A model generated the notes under the pieces. That model saw only the letters and a list, made by a program, of their open reading frames with translations. It searched no databases and was not told the origin of the DNA. Of a stretch of DNA of 64,000 nucleotides, positions 54,490 to 63,579 are shown piece after piece. The DNA is from Mycobacterium malmoense. GTDB lineage: Bacteria > Actinomycetota > Actinomycetes > Mycobacteriales > Mycobacteriaceae. Made by a program: the position numbers and the translations under genes. Position 1 is the first letter of the stretch. Every line of letters starts with the position of its first letter. The DNA is taken from contig NZ_CP080999.1 in NCBI RefSeq assembly GCF_019645855.1, forward strand, positions 682,001 to 746,000, read 5' to 3'.

Positions 54490-55155
54490 ATGACCACGGC
54501 AGGCAGGGCCGTTCGCACCGAGCGGGCCAGCTCGACCCAGGAGGCGATCCTGGTGGCGGCCGAGCGGCTGTATGCCGAGCACGGCATGTTCGCGGTGTCG
54601 AACCGGCAGGTCAGCGAGGCCGCCGGTCAGGGCAACAACGCCGCGGTCGGTTACCACTTCGGTACCAAGGCCGACCTGGTGCGCGCCATCGAGAAGAAGC
54701 ACCGTGGGCCCGTCGAACAGCTTCGCGAGCGCATGGTGGACGAGTTGGACGATTCCGCCGGAATGCGGGACTGGGTGGCCTGCCTGGTGCGCCCACTCAC
54801 CGACCATCTGGCGGATCTCGGCCGTGACGGGTCGCCCACCTGGTACGCGCGCTTCGCGGCGCAGGCGATGACCGACCCGGCCTACTACAACATCATCGTC
54901 AAGGGAGCGCTCAGCTCGCCGTCGCTGGTCCAGGTCGTCGACGGGATCAACAGCTGCCTGCCCAACCTGCCGGCCGAGGTCCGTTTCGAACGCAACATCA
55001 TGGCCCGCAACCTGCTGATGCACACCTGCGCCGACCGCGAACGCGCACTGTCGGCGGGTCCATCGATACACCAAACATCTTGGCGCGCTGCGGCATCCGG
55101 CCTCATCGACGCGATCGTGGGCCTGTGGTTGGCGCCCGTGACGCCATACGAGTGA
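54490..55155 (+). CDS. TetR-family regulator of the P450 operon
   Basis: 221 residues from ATG (TTG 54478 would add four codons). Helix-turn-helix: TQEAILVAAERLYAEHGMFA, VSNRQVSEAAGQGNNAAVGY, HFGTKADLVRAIEKKH. The C-terminal domain is larger than average. First gene of a co-directional operon with tightly spaced genes; it probably represses itself and the operon through the palindrome just upstream, released by the operon's substrate. Confidence 0.9.
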   Translation: MTTAGRAVRTERASSTQEAILVAAERLYAEHGMFAVSNRQVSEAAGQGNNAAVGYHFGTKADLVRAIEKKHRGPVEQLRERMVDELDDSAGMRDWVACLVRPLTDHLADLGRDGSPTWYARFAAQAMTDPAYYNIIVKGALSSPSLVQVVDGINSCLPNLPAEVRFERNIMARNLLMHTCADRERALSAGPSIHQTSWRAAASGLIDAIVGLWLAPVTPYE

Positions 55156-55166
55156 AGGCTCTCCAG

Positions 55167-55361
55167 ATGAAAGTGACTGTCGACCAAAACATGTGCGCAT
55201 CATCGGGAAACTGCGTCATGAACGCGCCCGACGTCTTCGACCAGCGCGACGAGGACGGCGTCGTCGTTCTGCTCAATGCGAACCCGCCGCCCGATCAGGC
55301 CGAGGGCGCACGCCGAGCCGCCGCGGCATGCCCGGCGCAAGCCATCTATATCGAGGAATGA
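55167..55361 (+). CDS. 3Fe-4S ferredoxin
   Basis: 64 residues, MKVTVDQNMCASSGNCVMNA...AAACPAQAIYIEE. The cysteine pattern (Cys10, Cys16 and the late Cys-Pro) with a non-Cys residue in the second position of the first group is that of mycobacterial 3Fe-4S ferredoxins that feed electrons to P450s. It starts 11 bp after the TetR stop and ends 1 bp before the P450 ATG, so it is the natural redox partner. Confidence 0.93.
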   Translation: MKVTVDQNMCASSGNCVMNAPDVFDQRDEDGVVVLLNANPPPDQAEGARRAAAACPAQAIYIEE

Positions 55362-55362
55362 A

Positions 55363-56607
55363 ATGTCGGACACACTGACGAGCACCGCGACCGAGGCGGT
55401 TTCCGAGATCCCGGAGTATCCGATGGCCAGGAACGCGGGCTGCCCGTTCGCCCCGCCACCGGACGTCATGGCACTGGCCGAATCCAAGCCGCTGTCCAGG
55501 GTCCGGATCTGGGACGGCAGCACACCGTGGCTCATCACGGGCTACGAGCAAGTGCGGGAACTGTTTTCCGATTCGCGGGTCAGCGTCGACGACCGCACGC
55601 CGGGGTTTCCGCACTGGAACGCGGGCATGCTGTCCACGGTGCACAAGCGCCCGCGGTCGGTCTTCACCTCCGACGGCGAAGAGCACACGCGATTCCGGCG
55701 GATGTTGTCGAAGCCCTTCACGTTCAGGCGAGTTGAGGGTTTGCGCCCGACCATCCAGCAGATCACCGACGACCACATCGACGCGATACTCGCCGGACCG
55801 CAGCCCGCCGACCTTGTCACCGCGCTGGCCCTGCCGGTGCCGTCGCTGGTGATCAGCCAGTTGCTCGGGGTGCCCTATGAAGACGCCGAGATGTTCCAGC
55901 ACCACGCCAACGTCGGGCTCGCGCGCTATGCGACCGGTGAGGACACCGCGAAAGGCGCGATAAGCCTGCACAAATACCTCGCCCGCCTGGTCGAGGCCAA
56001 GATGGAGAACCCCGCCGAAGATGCCGTATCCGACCTGGCCGAACGGGTCAAGGCCGGCGAGCTCAGCGTGAAAGAGGCCGCGCAGTTGGGCACCGGACTG
56101 CTGATCGCCGGGCACGAGACGACCTCCAACATGATCGGGCTCGGCGTGCTCGCCCTGCTGGAAAACCCGGACCAGTTGGCCGTCATCCGCGACGCCGAAG
56201 ACCCCAAGATCGTCGCCAACGCCGTCGAGGAACTGTTGCGTTACCTCAGCATCATCCAGAACGGACAGCGTCGCGTGGCCCTCGAAGACATCGCCATCGC
56301 CGGAGAGGTCATCCGCGCCGGCGAAGGCATCATCATCGATCTGGCCCCGGCGAACTGGGATTCGCACGCCTTCACCGAGCCGGATCGGCTCTACCTACAC
56401 CGGTCGGGGGCCGATCGCAACGTCGCCTTCGGCTACGGCAGACACCAATGCGTGGGGCAGCAGCTTGCCCGCGCGGAGCTCCAGATCGTCTACCGCACGC
56501 TGTTTCGTCGCATCCCCACGGTGGCGCTGGGCATCCCGATCGAGGACGTGCCATTCAAACACGACCGGCTCGCCTACGGCGTCTACGAACTACCGGTGAT
56601 CTGGTAA
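55363..56607 (+). CDS. cytochrome P450
   Basis: 414 residues with AGGA before the ATG. I-helix AGHETT (249-254, with the acid/Thr pair), K-helix EELLR (Glu290-Arg293), and heme loop FGYGRHQCVG with Cys363 as the iron ligand. Soluble bacterial type, no membrane anchor. N-terminal YPMARNAGCPFAPPP is common in actinobacterial P450s that hydroxylate terpenoids, steroids or xenobiotics. Together with the downstream CoA-transferase and M24 proteins it suggests catabolism of an imported compound, but the substrate is unknown. Confidence 0.96.
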   Translation: MSDTLTSTATEAVSEIPEYPMARNAGCPFAPPPDVMALAESKPLSRVRIWDGSTPWLITGYEQVRELFSDSRVSVDDRTPGFPHWNAGMLSTVHKRPRSVFTSDGEEHTRFRRMLSKPFTFRRVEGLRPTIQQITDDHIDAILAGPQPADLVTALALPVPSLVISQLLGVPYEDAEMFQHHANVGLARYATGEDTAKGAISLHKYLARLVEAKMENPAEDAVSDLAERVKAGELSVKEAAQLGTGLLIAGHETTSNMIGLGVLALLENPDQLAVIRDAEDPKIVANAVEELLRYLSIIQNGQRRVALEDIAIAGEVIRAGEGIIIDLAPANWDSHAFTEPDRLYLHRSGADRNVAFGYGRHQCVGQQLARAELQIVYRTLFRRIPTVALGIPIEDVPFKHDRLAYGVYELPVIW

Positions 56608-56625
56608 ACCCCGAATGGAGGGTCA

Positions 56626-57801
56626 ATGATGACGACTCAAACACACACCGTTTCGCTCTATCCGCCGGGAGGCTTTGGGGCGCCGAAGGATCGCCGTGGC
56701 CACGCCACCGGCAGCAACGTGGGCCTGCCGGAGGGAACCGTCGTTTTCTCCGCCGACAACCACATTTCCCTGGCCGACGACATCTTCTACGAACGCTTCC
56801 CCGACGACCTCAAGGACAAGGCCCCGCGGATCTGGTACGAGGACGGCGCCTACCAAGTCGGGCGCAAGGGGCAGTCATTCCTGCCGGGCGACTTCAGCGC
56901 GGTGCTGATGCAGTACGACGACCTGCCCGGGGCCGCGAGCACCAACATCGAGGCCCGGATCCGGGAGCTGCACGAGGACGGCGTCGACAAAGAACTGGCC
57001 TTCCCCAACGCGGTGCTGGCGCTCTTTCACTACCCGGACAAGAAACTTCGCGAGCTCACGTTCCGGATCTACAACGAGTACATCGCGGAGCTGCAGGAAC
57101 GCTCGGCCGGACACTTCTACGGTGCCGGGCTGATCAACTGGTGGGACCCGCAGGGCACCAGGCGAACGCTGGACGAGCTGAAATCGTTGGGGCTCACGAC
57201 GTTCCTGATGCCGCTGAACCCGGGCAAGGACGACGACGGCAACCCGATCGACTACGCGAGCACGTCGATGAGCGCCGTCTGGGACGAGATCGAAGCCTCC
57301 GGCCTGCCGGTCACCCACCACATCGGAGAAACCCCGCCGAAGAGCCCATGCGAGTTCAACAGCGTCGTCGTCGGCATGATGATCAACATCGACGGATTCC
57401 GGGAGACGTTCTCCAAGTACATCTTTGGCGGCATCCTCGATCGACACCCGCGCCTGCGCATCGGATGGTTCGAGGGCGGGATCTCCTGGGTTCCATGGGC
57501 GCTGCAAGACGCCGAACACCTGGTGGCGTCCTATCAGCACATGTTCAACCGGCCGCTGGAGCACGACGTGCGCTACTACTGGGACACCCACATGAGCGCG
57601 TCCTTCATGGTCGACCCCCTGGGTCTGCAGCTGATCGACAGGATCGGGGTCGACAAGGTGATGTGGTCCAGCGACTACCCGCACAACGAAAGCACATACG
57701 GCTACTCCGAGAAGTCGTTGGCCGCCGTCGTCGACGCCGTGGGTCCGGCCGATGCGGCGCGGATCGTCAGCGGTAACATCACGGAATTCCTTGGCTTGTA
57801 A
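56626..57801 (+). CDS. amidohydrolase_2 family metal-dependent hydrolase/decarboxylase
   Basis: 391 residues; GGAGGG lies just before the double ATG. Motifs of the ACMSD-like amidohydrolases: FSADNHISL near the N terminus (D-x-H), THHIGETPP, IFGGILDRHPRLRIGWFEGG (family signature with Glu), and MWSSDYPHNEST with the metal-binding Asp. These enzymes cleave C-C or C-N bonds, including decarboxylations of ring-cleavage products. In this operon it follows the P450 by 18 bp, consistent with acting on an oxidised intermediate. Confidence 0.9.
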   Translation: MMTTQTHTVSLYPPGGFGAPKDRRGHATGSNVGLPEGTVVFSADNHISLADDIFYERFPDDLKDKAPRIWYEDGAYQVGRKGQSFLPGDFSAVLMQYDDLPGAASTNIEARIRELHEDGVDKELAFPNAVLALFHYPDKKLRELTFRIYNEYIAELQERSAGHFYGAGLINWWDPQGTRRTLDELKSLGLTTFLMPLNPGKDDDGNPIDYASTSMSAVWDEIEASGLPVTHHIGETPPKSPCEFNSVVVGMMINIDGFRETFSKYIFGGILDRHPRLRIGWFEGGISWVPWALQDAEHLVASYQHMFNRPLEHDVRYYWDTHMSASFMVDPLGLQLIDRIGVDKVMWSSDYPHNESTYGYSEKSLAAVVDAVGPADAARIVSGNITEFLGL

Positions 57802-57810
57802 GGCACTTAG

Positions 57811-59055
57811 ATGACTACATTCGCGCAGCCGCCGTCGTCCGCGATCGAGATCCCCGAAACGCCCGACCTGACGCGCATGCGTCGCGAGACCGGGGCACGG
57901 CTGCGCGCGGCGATGTCCGACCGCGGCGTCGACGCGATGATCCTGCTGGGCAACAACGCGGTGGTCTACGCCACCGGCACCAGTTGGCCGCTCGGCGACG
58001 CCGGGCTCTCCTATGTCGAGCGGCCGGTGGCCGTGGTGGTCGCCGACGACGAATGGCCGCATCTGTTCCTGCCGTTCCGCGAGGGCGCCGCGCAGGAGTC
58101 GGACTTGCCGGCCGATCACCTGCACGGCCCGGTCTACCTCGAATTCGACGAGGGTGTCGAGAATTTCGCGCGACTGCTGGCCGACCTGATCCCGACGAAA
58201 GCGGCGATCGCGGTCGACGAGTGCACCGGCGCGATGTCGCGCGCGGCGAAGCTGTTGTTTCCCGGCGGGGCTCCCGCCGATGCCGCCGCCGTCGTCAGCG
58301 CCGCCAAGGCGATCAAAACCCAGGACGAATTGTCGTGCCTGCGCACCGCCATCCGGATCACCGACGAGGCGATGGTCGAGGTCCACAAGCGTCTGGCGCC
58401 CGGCATCCGCCAGATCGACCTGTCGGCAAGCTTTTTGCGGCAGGCCTTCGAATTGGGCGCCACGGCCAGCATGCTCGAACCCATCTGGCAGGTGATGCCA
58501 CAGAGCAAGGCCGACGGTGTGTGGACGACGCACGGCGACCTGGCGTTGCCGCTGCTGAGCACCGAACGCGAGTTGGCCGAAGGCGACGTGTTGTGGACCG
58601 ACGTCAGCATCACCTACCGCGGCTACTGCTCGGACTTCGGGCGCACCTGGATCGTCGGCCGGGACCCGACGCCGCGCCAGCAGGCGCAGTTCGACAAATG
58701 GTCCGACATCATGACCGCCGTCCTGGACGTCACCCGCGCCGGGGCCACCGCCGCCGACCTGGGCAGGGCGGCGACCGCGGCCAACGGCGGTAGCCGACCG
58801 TGGCTGCCGCACTTCTACCTGGGCCACGGCATCGGCGTGAACGCGGCCGAAATGCCCATGATCGGAACCGATCTCGGCGACGAGTTCGACGAGAAGTACG
58901 TACTCCAACCGGGCATGGTGCTGGTCCTGGAGCCGGTGGTGTGGGAGGACGGCACCGGCGGCTACCGCAGCGAAGAGGTCCTGGTGATCACCGAGGAAGG
59001 CCGGACACGGTTGACCAACTACCCCTATGACCCCTATGGCTCCTATGTCAGTTGA
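57811..59055 (+). CDS. M24-family (creatinase/aminopeptidase P-like) metalloenzyme
   Basis: 414 residues: an N-terminal creatinase-type domain (MRRETGARLRAAMSDRGVDA, NNAVVYATGTSWPLG) and a pita-bread C-terminal domain. All five metal ligands can be seen: Asp in LWTDVSITYRGYCSDFGRTW (two Asp), His in LGHGIGVNAAEMP, Glu in LVLEPVVW and Glu in YRSEEVLVIT. It should therefore be active as a proline peptidase or creatinase-like C-N hydrolase. Starts 9 bp after the amidohydrolase; its 3' end overlaps the next M24 gene. Confidence 0.92.
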   Translation: MTTFAQPPSSAIEIPETPDLTRMRRETGARLRAAMSDRGVDAMILLGNNAVVYATGTSWPLGDAGLSYVERPVAVVVADDEWPHLFLPFREGAAQESDLPADHLHGPVYLEFDEGVENFARLLADLIPTKAAIAVDECTGAMSRAAKLLFPGGAPADAAAVVSAAKAIKTQDELSCLRTAIRITDEAMVEVHKRLAPGIRQIDLSASFLRQAFELGATASMLEPIWQVMPQSKADGVWTTHGDLALPLLSTERELAEGDVLWTDVSITYRGYCSDFGRTWIVGRDPTPRQQAQFDKWSDIMTAVLDVTRAGATAADLGRAATAANGGSRPWLPHFYLGHGIGVNAAEMPMIGTDLGDEFDEKYVLQPGMVLVLEPVVWEDGTGGYRSEEVLVITEEGRTRLTNYPYDPYGSYVS

Positions 59056-60163
59056 AGTTTGCCCTGACGCTCGCGCACTGCGCTTGGGGCGCCGCCAGCG
59101 CGCACTGGAGCAGATGGCCGCACACGACCTCGATGTCCTGGTGGTAGGCCGGCAAGCCAACGTCCGCTACATCGCCGGCGCACCGCAGCTGTGGGTGGCC
59201 GGGACGCGGCCGTTCGGCCCGACCTGCGTGCTGGTGCGCGCGACCGGCGCGGTCCATCTGCTCAGCACCTGGGACGAAGGCGTGCCCGACGACATTCCCC
59301 ACGAGAACCTGTATGGCATCTCGTGGAATCCGATCAACACCGTCTCGGCGCTGCGACGCATCGACGGTGCGGCCACCGTCCGCCGCGTCGGAACCGACGC
59401 GCTGTCACCGGTTTTCGCGCAGCTGCTGCCGACCGCGTTTCCCAACGCCGAGCTGGTCGACGGGGAACGCGCCCTGCGCGCCGCCCGCCGCATCAAGACG
59501 GTCGAGGAAGTGACCGCACTGCGGGAGGCGATCGCGGTGGCCGAGTCGGGCCTGGCGGCCGCGGTGTCCGGGCTGCGGCCCGGGGTAAGCGAACAGACCT
59601 TGGCCGGCGTGCTGCTGGAGGCCCTGGCGGCCGGCGGGGTGAGCACCCCGTCGAATCAGGATGTCGCGTGGGTGACTTCGCGTGATCACCTGTGGCGGCG
59701 GGCCAACGGCGACGGGCGCGTGAAAGACGGTGACCTGGTGGCCTTCTCGGCCGGCGTGCTCGCCGGCGGCTACATCGGCGAGGTGGGCCGAACCTGGCCC
59801 GTGGGCAGCGTCGCCGGCGCCGCCCCCCTCTATCGGCGCTGGGACAGGTTGTGGGACAGGCTGTTAGCCGCATGCCGGCCGGGCGCCGAGGCCGGCGAAC
59901 TGCTGGGCGCCTATCAGGCCGCGGAGGAACCGGCGCCGCCGATGCCGGTGGCCCGGGGGCTGGGCATGGGCTTCGACCCGCCCGTCGTCTCGCAGCACCT
60001 ACCCCGCAGCGTGGCGGGCGAACGCCTGGAACCGGGCATGGTGCTGGCCGTGACCGGCTATGTCTGGGAGCAAGGAATCGGAGCGGTCTTCGGGCGTGAG
60101 GCCGTCCTCGTCACCGATGACGGCCCCGAGGTGCTGACCTCCAGTCCCTCCTGGCGGGCGTGA
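59045..60163 (+). CDS. M24-fold protein lacking metal ligands (probable pseudoenzyme)
   Basis: About 372 residues; ATGs at 59027, 59036 and 59045 are all in frame, the last giving an 11-bp overlap with the active M24 gene. The fold is kept (LEQMAAHDLDVLVVGRQANV, ARRIKTVEEVTALREAIAVA), but the ligand positions are not: LVAFSAGVLAGGYIGEVGRT has Ser/Glu where the two Asp should be, RGLGMGFDPPVV lacks the His, and VLAVTGYVWEQ lacks the first Glu; only GREAVLVT keeps an acid. Likely non-catalytic, perhaps a partner of the upstream enzyme. Confidence 0.85.
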   Translation: MSVEVCPDARALRLGRRQRALEQMAAHDLDVLVVGRQANVRYIAGAPQLWVAGTRPFGPTCVLVRATGAVHLLSTWDEGVPDDIPHENLYGISWNPINTVSALRRIDGAATVRRVGTDALSPVFAQLLPTAFPNAELVDGERALRAARRIKTVEEVTALREAIAVAESGLAAAVSGLRPGVSEQTLAGVLLEALAAGGVSTPSNQDVAWVTSRDHLWRRANGDGRVKDGDLVAFSAGVLAGGYIGEVGRTWPVGSVAGAAPLYRRWDRLWDRLLAACRPGAEAGELLGAYQAAEEPAPPMPVARGLGMGFDPPVVSQHLPRSVAGERLEPGMVLAVTGYVWEQGIGAVFGREAVLVTDDGPEVLTSSPSWRA

Positions 60164-62587
60164 GTGGGTGAACCTCGGCCCGAACCGGACGCGCCGCCGC
60201 TAGTCGGTTACACGGTTGTCGACCTGTCGACCGGAATAGCGGGGGCATACTGCACCAAGCTGCTCGCCGACGGCGGCGCCACCGTCGTCAAAGTCGAACC
60301 ACCAGAAGGTGATCCGCTGCGGCGGTGGTCGGCGTCCGGCGCGGCCATCCCGGCGTGCGATGACGGCGCGCTGTTCAGCCTTCTGGCCGGCTCCAAGCAC
60401 AGCGTGGTCGCCGATCTCGAAACCGGCGACGACGTCCGGATGGTCGACGGGCTGCTGGCATCGGCGGACGCCGTGGTGTGGTCCATGGGCTCGAAACCAG
60501 CTGAACACCAAAGCTTTACGCCCAACGCAATCCACGACCGGCATCCACAGCTCACCGTCACCTCGATCACACCCTTCGGGCTGGAGGGTCCCTGGCGAGA
60601 CCGCGCCGCAACGGAGTTCACGCTGCAGGCGTGGTCGGGAGGGATCGTCGGGCTCGGACGTGGCGAGCCGGCGCGGGCGCCGGTATTCATCGGCGGGCAG
60701 GTCGGCGAGTATCTGGCCGGAGCCTATGCGAGCGCCGCGACCATGACGTCATGGTATCGCCGAACCCCCGGTGGCCCTGGGGAACTGGTTGACCTGTCGA
60801 TGCTGGAGACGCAGATCCTGTGCCTAACTTACTATCCCGTCACCTATTTCGAGATGCTGGGGCATCCGTGGCGAGACGTCCGCCGGCTCACCGTGCCCGG
60901 CGTGGCCCAGGCGAAGGACGGTCTGGTGGACCTCGGGTGCGGCACCGCCCAGCAGTGGTTCGACCTGTGCGCGATGGTCGGTCACCCGGAATGGATCGAT
61001 GAGGACTCGCCGCTGTCGATCACCGAGCTGGCCAACCTTCACGCCGACGAGATCTACGCGTGGGTCAGAAGCACCCCGGTCGACGAGATCCGCGAGCTTG
61101 CGACGGCATTCCGGATCCCCAACGCGCCGGTGGCCAACGGCGCGAATATCGCCTCGCTGGACCACTTCCGCGAGCGCGGCTCGTTCGTGCGCAATCCACG
61201 CGACGGGTTCCACCAGCCGGGCCACCCGTACCGGATGCGGCCGGCGCGGTTGCGGCAGCCCGGTCCGGCGCCGCGGCTGGGTGAGCACACCGAGCGTTAC
61301 CGGGCGTCGACCGCCACCCGGCGGCCCGCGCCGGCCGGTCTCGCAAACCCGTTGCCGTTCAGCGGGATTCGGGTGTTGGACATGACGACCTTCTGGGCTG
61401 GTCCATGCTGCACTCACTTTATGGCGATGCTCGGCGCCGAGGTCATCCACGTGGAATCGGCCCGCCGCCCGGACGGCACTCGACTGATCGCCGGCATTCC
61501 CGCCGCCGAAGAGCGGTGGTGGGAGAAATCGCCGATCTTCGCGGCGCTGAACACCAACAAGAAGGGCTTGACGCTGGACCTGCAAAGCCCACGCGGCCGG
61601 GAGCTACTGCGCCGGCTCATCGCGACATGTGAGGTGATCGTGGAAAATTTCACGCCCCGGGTGCTGGACCAGATCGGTCTGGATTTCGCGGCCGTGCAAG
61701 CGGTTCGGCCGGACGCGGTCATGCTGCGAATGCCCGGGTTCGGACTCGACGGGCCCTGGCGTGACAATCCCGCATTCGCCTATGCCATCGAGTCGGCATC
61801 GGGCCTGAGTTGGCTGACCGGCTATCCCGACCGTCCTCCCTACGAGCCCTATTCGATCGGTGACCCATGCGCGGGCGTGCACGCGCTCAATGCCCTGCTG
61901 CTGGCCCTGGAGCACCGTCGCCGCACCGCGCAGGGTGTGCTGGTCGAGGCGGCGATGGTGGATGCCGCGCTGAGCATCTCCGCCGAACAGGTCATCGAGT
62001 ACTCGGCGTACGGGGCCCTGCTGGAACGGGCGGGCAACCGCGGGCCGACGGCGGCGCCGCAGAACCTCTACCGCAGCGCCGACATCGACGAATTCGGCCG
62101 GCTCGACAGTTGGGTGGCCATCGCGGTGGCCACCGACGACCAGTGGCGTCGCCTGTGCGACGCGCTCGGATCACCCTCGTGGGCAACCGATCCCGCGTTG
62201 GCGTCGACCGGCGGACGGCGCGCACACCACGACCTGATCGACGAGCGGCTGGCCGCCTGGTGCGAGCACCGCAGCGCCGACGACATCGTCGCCACGCTCT
62301 GGGACGCCGGCGTGCCGGTGGCCAAGGTGATGCAGCCGCATCGCCAAACGGAGCTGGAACAGCTGGCGTTTCGCGGTTTCTTCGAAGAAGTCGAACACCC
62401 CGTCAACGGCTGGGCGAAGCTCAGCACCGTGCCGATGAGATTGTCCGCCGGGCCCGGCCTGTTTCACACCCAGCCCGCGCCGCTGCTCGGCCAGCACAAT
62501 TGCGAGTTGTTGGCCGAGTTGGGCTTGACACCCTCGGAGATCGCAGACCTGGAAGCCGACGGGGTCATCGGCCACTCGCCGGCATGA
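60164..62587 (+). CDS. double-domain class III (CaiB/BaiF) CoA-transferase
   Basis: 807 residues from a GTG directly after the M24 stop (TGAGTG). Two complete CaiB-like units in tandem: YTVVDLSTGIAGAYCTKLLA, GGATVVKVEPPEGDPLRRW in the first, IRVLDMTTFWAGPCCTHFMA, LGAEVIHVESARRPDGTRL in the second. Single CoA-transferases are about 400 residues and work as interlocked dimers; this is a covalent version. The catalytic Asp (formyl-CoA transferase Asp169) is present in unit 1 (GELVDLSMLE), but unit 2 reads GVLVEAAMVD, with Glu. Moves CoA between carboxylic acids, priming the operon's substrate for beta-oxidation-like steps. Confidence 0.92.
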   Translation: MGEPRPEPDAPPLVGYTVVDLSTGIAGAYCTKLLADGGATVVKVEPPEGDPLRRWSASGAAIPACDDGALFSLLAGSKHSVVADLETGDDVRMVDGLLASADAVVWSMGSKPAEHQSFTPNAIHDRHPQLTVTSITPFGLEGPWRDRAATEFTLQAWSGGIVGLGRGEPARAPVFIGGQVGEYLAGAYASAATMTSWYRRTPGGPGELVDLSMLETQILCLTYYPVTYFEMLGHPWRDVRRLTVPGVAQAKDGLVDLGCGTAQQWFDLCAMVGHPEWIDEDSPLSITELANLHADEIYAWVRSTPVDEIRELATAFRIPNAPVANGANIASLDHFRERGSFVRNPRDGFHQPGHPYRMRPARLRQPGPAPRLGEHTERYRASTATRRPAPAGLANPLPFSGIRVLDMTTFWAGPCCTHFMAMLGAEVIHVESARRPDGTRLIAGIPAAEERWWEKSPIFAALNTNKKGLTLDLQSPRGRELLRRLIATCEVIVENFTPRVLDQIGLDFAAVQAVRPDAVMLRMPGFGLDGPWRDNPAFAYAIESASGLSWLTGYPDRPPYEPYSIGDPCAGVHALNALLLALEHRRRTAQGVLVEAAMVDAALSISAEQVIEYSAYGALLERAGNRGPTAAPQNLYRSADIDEFGRLDSWVAIAVATDDQWRRLCDALGSPSWATDPALASTGGRRAHHDLIDERLAAWCEHRSADDIVATLWDAGVPVAKVMQPHRQTELEQLAFRGFFEEVEHPVNGWAKLSTVPMRLSAGPGLFHTQPAPLLGQHNCELLAELGLTPSEIADLEADGVIGHSPA

Positions 62588-62600
62588 TCCCGCACCGGGT

Positions 62601-62656
62601 GAGCAGACGCAGAGTCGCACGCCGCGCGCCGCGCGCGTGCGACTCTGCGTCTGCTC
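62601..62656. terminator. perfect 22-bp palindrome between convergent genes, GCAGACGCAGAGTCGC family
   Basis: Arms 62601-62622 and 62635-62656 are exactly complementary with a 12-nt GC loop; the core GAGCAGACGCAGAGTCGCAC recurs at 43868. It lies 13 bp after the CoA-transferase stop and before the convergent SDR stop. Confidence 0.85.
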
Positions 62657-62725
62657 GCGGGTGACCGGCATGGCGATCTGGGAGCGCGACCCGCAGACCG
62701 GGAACTACCGGCTTGGGCCGTCGAA

Positions 62726-63544
62726 TTAGTGCTTCCACCCCTCGGCGGCCTGATCGTCGAATGTGTGGTCAATGCGCTCGAACCGGCGGCGGATTGAGGC
62801 CCGGGCGGCCTCGTGTGGCAGGACGTACAAGCGGTTGGCCAGGATCGCGTCGGCCGTCAGCCGGGCGACGTCGTCCACGCCCAGGCTGTCGTCCTGCGCC
62901 GGCAGCGGCCCGAACGCCCCCTCGGGCGTGGACGACACCCCGCCGCGGATGCGTTCGGAGTTGGAGACCAGCCTGGTCTCGACCACCATCGGGCAGAGCA
63001 CCGACACGCCGATGCCGTTGTCCTTGAGCTCGCGGGCCAACGTCTCGGCCAGGCCGACGACACCATATTTGGCAACGCCGTACGCCCCGAGGCCGGCGTT
63101 GGGCACCAGCCCGGCGAAGGACGCGGTGAACGCGATGTGCCCCGTGCCCTGCTTGAGCAACCGCGGCACGAACGCCTCGACGGCATGGATCGAGCCCCAC
63201 AGGTCGATATCGATCACCCAGCGCCAGTCCTCGTGCGTCATCTGCGCGATCGGGCCCGCGACAACGATGCCGGCGTTGCTGAACACGACGTCGACATGGC
63301 CGAGAAGGCGGAAAGCCTCGTCCGCGAGGTGCACCACCTGGTCGAGATGCCGGACGTCGCAGACGACACCGTGCGCGTCAACCCCGCCGCCGCGCAACCG
63401 CGACACGGCCTGGTCCAGCGCGGGCTGATCGACGTCGGCGAGCACCACACGGGCTCCCCGGCGCGCGAACTCGGCGGCGGTGGCCAAGCCGATGCCGCTC
63501 GCACCGCCGGTGATGACCGCCGAGCGTCCTTCGAATGTGTTCAT
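62726..63544 (-). CDS. short-chain dehydrogenase
   Basis: 272 residues from MNTFEGRSAVITGGASGIGL. Classical SDR: TGGASGIG, NAG in FSNAGIVVAG, catalytic Ser in FTASFAG, Tyr/Lys in YGVAKYG, PMVVETRL. NAD specificity is suggested by Asp in LADVD at the end of the second strand. A 26-codon longer reading has no support. Convergent with the catabolic operon, so it need not belong to it. Confidence 0.9.
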   Translation of the reverse strand: MNTFEGRSAVITGGASGIGLATAAEFARRGARVVLADVDQPALDQAVSRLRGGGVDAHGVVCDVRHLDQVVHLADEAFRLLGHVDVVFSNAGIVVAGPIAQMTHEDWRWVIDIDLWGSIHAVEAFVPRLLKQGTGHIAFTASFAGLVPNAGLGAYGVAKYGVVGLAETLARELKDNGIGVSVLCPMVVETRLVSNSERIRGGVSSTPEGAFGPLPAQDDSLGVDDVARLTADAILANRLYVLPHEAARASIRRRFERIDHTFDDQAAEGWKH

Positions 63545-63579
63545 AAAGATAAGCACCCCGGGTTGTCGTCGCACTACCG

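Noticed and set aside
56875..59160. 761-codon minus-strand open frame across the amidohydrolase and M24 genes
   Set aside because: It spans two real plus-strand genes and their junction, with Arg/Gly/His-rich shadow composition and no domains.
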